A stretch of 34,102 nucleotides of DNA from Methylotenera sp. (lineage in GTDB: Bacteria > Pseudomonadota > Gammaproteobacteria > Burkholderiales > Methylophilaceae): contig NZ_JABFRA010000078.1 of NCBI RefSeq assembly GCF_013141425.1, positions 1 to 34,102 of the forward strand, given 5' to 3'. Positions 34,074 to 34,102 of the stretch are shown piece after piece; the stretch's first letter is position 1; each line of letters begins with the position of its first letter. A program made the translations under genes and the position numbers. Below the pieces are notes generated by a model. The model was not told the origin of the DNA. It did not search any database and saw only the letters and a list, made by a program, of their open reading frames with translations.

Positions 34074-34102
34074 ATTGTCTTTGAATTTTTTATCCAGGGT
34101 AT

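Overview
The window reads as chromosomal DNA of an AT-rich betaproteobacterium, most likely of the Methylophilaceae/Nitrosomonadales type. This is inferred from protein character (GlnB, PurL, YciI/BolA/PpiC order, DUF455, Ppk1/SixA) and base composition, not from a marker gene. Almost everything is intact, ordinary-length core metabolism. No tRNA, rRNA, CRISPR array, insertion sequence or prophage was seen.

Layout. 1-1025 (minus): start of a YciO-type protein behind a PHP-domain phosphoesterase (RNase AM/YciV type). 1247-3247 (plus): yciB-yciI-bolA and a periplasmic parvulin with a clear terminator. 3341-5496 (plus): a Fur box over a promoter, then feoA-feoB for ferrous iron uptake. 5596-11090 (minus): DUF486 membrane protein, glnB, nadE, an exported ankyrin protein, sucD and sucC. 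11233-12072 (plus): serB. 12076-13237 (minus): a degenerate GGDEF-like protein and two small unknown proteins, then about 500 bases of AT-rich DNA. 13736-18503 (minus): a five-gene run with a monoheme cytochrome and flavoprotein of the flavocytochrome c sulfide dehydrogenase type, two different beta-propeller proteins and a DUF455 ferritin-like protein. It is headed by a CRP-like site and a strong dyad. 18584-23038 (minus): a second exported ankyrin protein and purL. 23039-24632: an intergenic repeat-like element, a DUF4197 protein, and a stretch that folds as an elaborate RNA. 24633-29263 (minus): glgP and htpG, the latter with a textbook sigma-32 promoter. 29446-34073: polyphosphate metabolism, with ppx (plus), a Lys/Pro-repeat basic protein (plus), sixA (minus) and ppk1 (minus).

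The strongest unexplained signal is at about 24439-24614 on the minus strand, between glgP and the DUF4197 gene. About 176 nt can be drawn as a four-way junction whose third arm opens into a three-way junction. The G-U wobbles inside the helices only work on the minus strand, which argues for a real transcribed RNA. I could not match it to any RNA family I know (6S, RNase P, tmRNA, SRP or the common riboswitches).

Secondary themes: storage polymers (glycogen and polyphosphate) lie close together, and two proteins here carry Lys-rich disordered tails (GlgP and the protein beside ppx). GlnB sits next to NadE, linking nitrogen sensing to a glutamine-consuming NAD synthetase. All functional statements are family-level inferences from sequence reading; no searches or folding programs were run.
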